8,013 nucleotides of DNA from Verrucomicrobiota bacterium (GTDB lineage: Bacteria; Verrucomicrobiota; Verrucomicrobiia; Limisphaerales; JACRJZ01). The stretch spans positions 1 through 8,013 of the forward strand of contig JAKLEJ010000149.1 of NCBI GenBank assembly GCA_022711695.1. The letters are read 5' to 3'. Shown here one piece after another: positions 7,474-8,013 of this stretch. The notes beneath the pieces were generated by a model. The model was given only the letters and a program-made list of their open reading frames with translations. It searched no databases and had not been told where the DNA came from. How positions within the stretch are numbered: position 1 is the stretch's first letter; each line of letters starts with the position of its first letter. The translations under genes and the position numbers were made by a program.

Positions 7474-8013
7474 ACTCTTTCAGGAGGCTGGCCGGAATCT
7501 GCTCCGGCGACAACCTGTATTTATCCGCTAAAGTTCGACCCCGTTCGATGGCCCAATATTCGGTTCCAATCCGGAGAATCACCCGGCTGTCGGAACGCAG
7601 CATCGGTTTGTCCGGGAACGGCATGGGACGGTAGTCCACCAGGGCGATGACGCCGCCGGCCAGGGGATCGCCCGGCACGTAGCGGAGGGTGCGCTGGTTG
7701 GCGAGATCGCGCACATGGACCTCCGGAGCGCCTTCCCACTCGGAAAGGGAGACGATGCGCAGACTTTCCGGGCCTGGGAGCGGCTTCTCGGCGAGGTCGG
7801 CGGGCGAAGGCGTGCGGCCGCCGCCCGGCGCGGGCGCCGGCTGCCGCTTGATGTAGGGGCGCAGGATGTCGCGCACCACAATCATGTCCAGGATGCGGCG
7901 CTCCAGGCTGTCGAGGGTGAACTGGGGCGCGGGCTCGCGCCAATCGACGGCCGGGGCCGGCTCCATCACCAGGGTGAGAAACCGGAAGCGCACGCGGACG
8001 CGGCCGGGTTTGT
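7472..8013 (-). CDS. Unrecognised protein, C-terminal part; possible accessory partner of the secretin-like protein; 5' end beyond window
   Basis: The frame is open from the right edge to TGA at 7472-7474. A GTG at 7991-7993 could serve as a start and would give 173 residues, but the frame continues upstream as KPGRVRVRFRFLTLVMEP, a strand-like stretch without a signal peptide, so the gene probably begins outside the window. Numbered from that GTG, residues 1-50 are a strand followed by a charged helix (LDSLERRILDMIVVRDILRP). Residues 51-75 are a Pro/Gly/Ala-rich linker. Residues 76-173 look like a small beta-rich domain (SLRIVSLSEW, EVHVRDL, GGVIALVDYR, SRVILRIGTEYWAIERG) with a polar tail ending LLKE. 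I do not recognise the family. The strand-linker-small beta domain layout and the position 32 bases upstream of a secretin-like gene recall GspC/PilP or PilO-type accessory proteins, but this rests on context and shape only. No transmembrane segment is visible in this part. Confidence 0.82.
   Translation of the reverse strand, partial: KPGRVRVRFRFLTLVMEPAPAVDWREPAPQFTLDSLERRILDMIVVRDILRPYIKRQPAPAPGGGRTPSPADLAEKPLPGPESLRIVSLSEWEGAPEVHVRDLANQRTLRYVPGDPLAGGVIALVDYRPMPFPDKPMLRSDSRVILRIGTEYWAIERGRTLADKYRLSPEQIPASLLKE

Noticed and set aside
2223..7634. Plus-strand open frame of 1803 codons
   Set aside because: It is the codon-register complement of the giant minus-strand gene. Its product is Gly/His/Asp/Leu-rich with no signal peptide or domain, and it runs on through the gene boundary at 7440-7471 into the neighbouring gene. 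The minus strand gives coherent secretin modules throughout.
6985..7650. Plus-strand Ala/Val/Gly-rich frame of 221 codons, resembling a hydrophobic repeat protein
   Set aside because: It is the antisense of the Ala/Pro linker and signal peptide. Its low complexity comes from the GC-rich linker codons and it crosses the junction of two real genes.

Overview
The window is GC-rich, tightly packed DNA read entirely from the minus strand. It holds two genes, both cut by the window edges. No RNA gene, mobile element, CRISPR array, promoter or terminator can be supported. The organism is probably a Gram-negative bacterium, because the main product has a signal peptide and secretin-type periplasmic domains. 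The combination of an Ala/Pro/Asn-rich linker and a very long multi-domain secretin-like protein suggests a Verrucomicrobiota/Planctomycetota (PVC) type genome, but that is a weak inference.

Positions 8013 down to 7472 hold the 3' part of an unrecognised gene that enters from beyond the right edge. After a 32-base gap comes the main gene, which starts at ATG 7439 and is still open at position 1. It gives at least 2479 residues without an in-frame stop, so both its true C-terminus and its stop codon lie outside the window.

The large protein has, in order: a Sec signal peptide (about 1-23), an Ala/Pro/Lys/Thr/Asn-rich linker (about 26-176), one secretin N0/STN-like domain (about 177-257), and then an unbroken run of secretin N1-like (KH-fold, Secretin_N) modules to the window edge. 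By hand I count 28 complete modules and the start of a 29th. Ordinary secretins (GspD, PilQ) have about two to four N domains. The last half of the run has a second level of order: four module subtypes, called A-B-C-D here, repeat as a cassette of about 310 residues (about 930 bp). There are three full cassettes, then a fourth that lacks A.

The two genes are spaced like an operon. The likely setting is a type II secretion, type IV pilus or related envelope machine, with the upstream product as a possible partner. Whether the giant protein ends in a secretin channel domain cannot be seen here, and that decides between a giant outer-membrane channel and a channel-less repeat fibre. The long plus-strand open frames (186-2144 and 2223-7634) are codon-register shadows of the large gene and are not annotated as genes.
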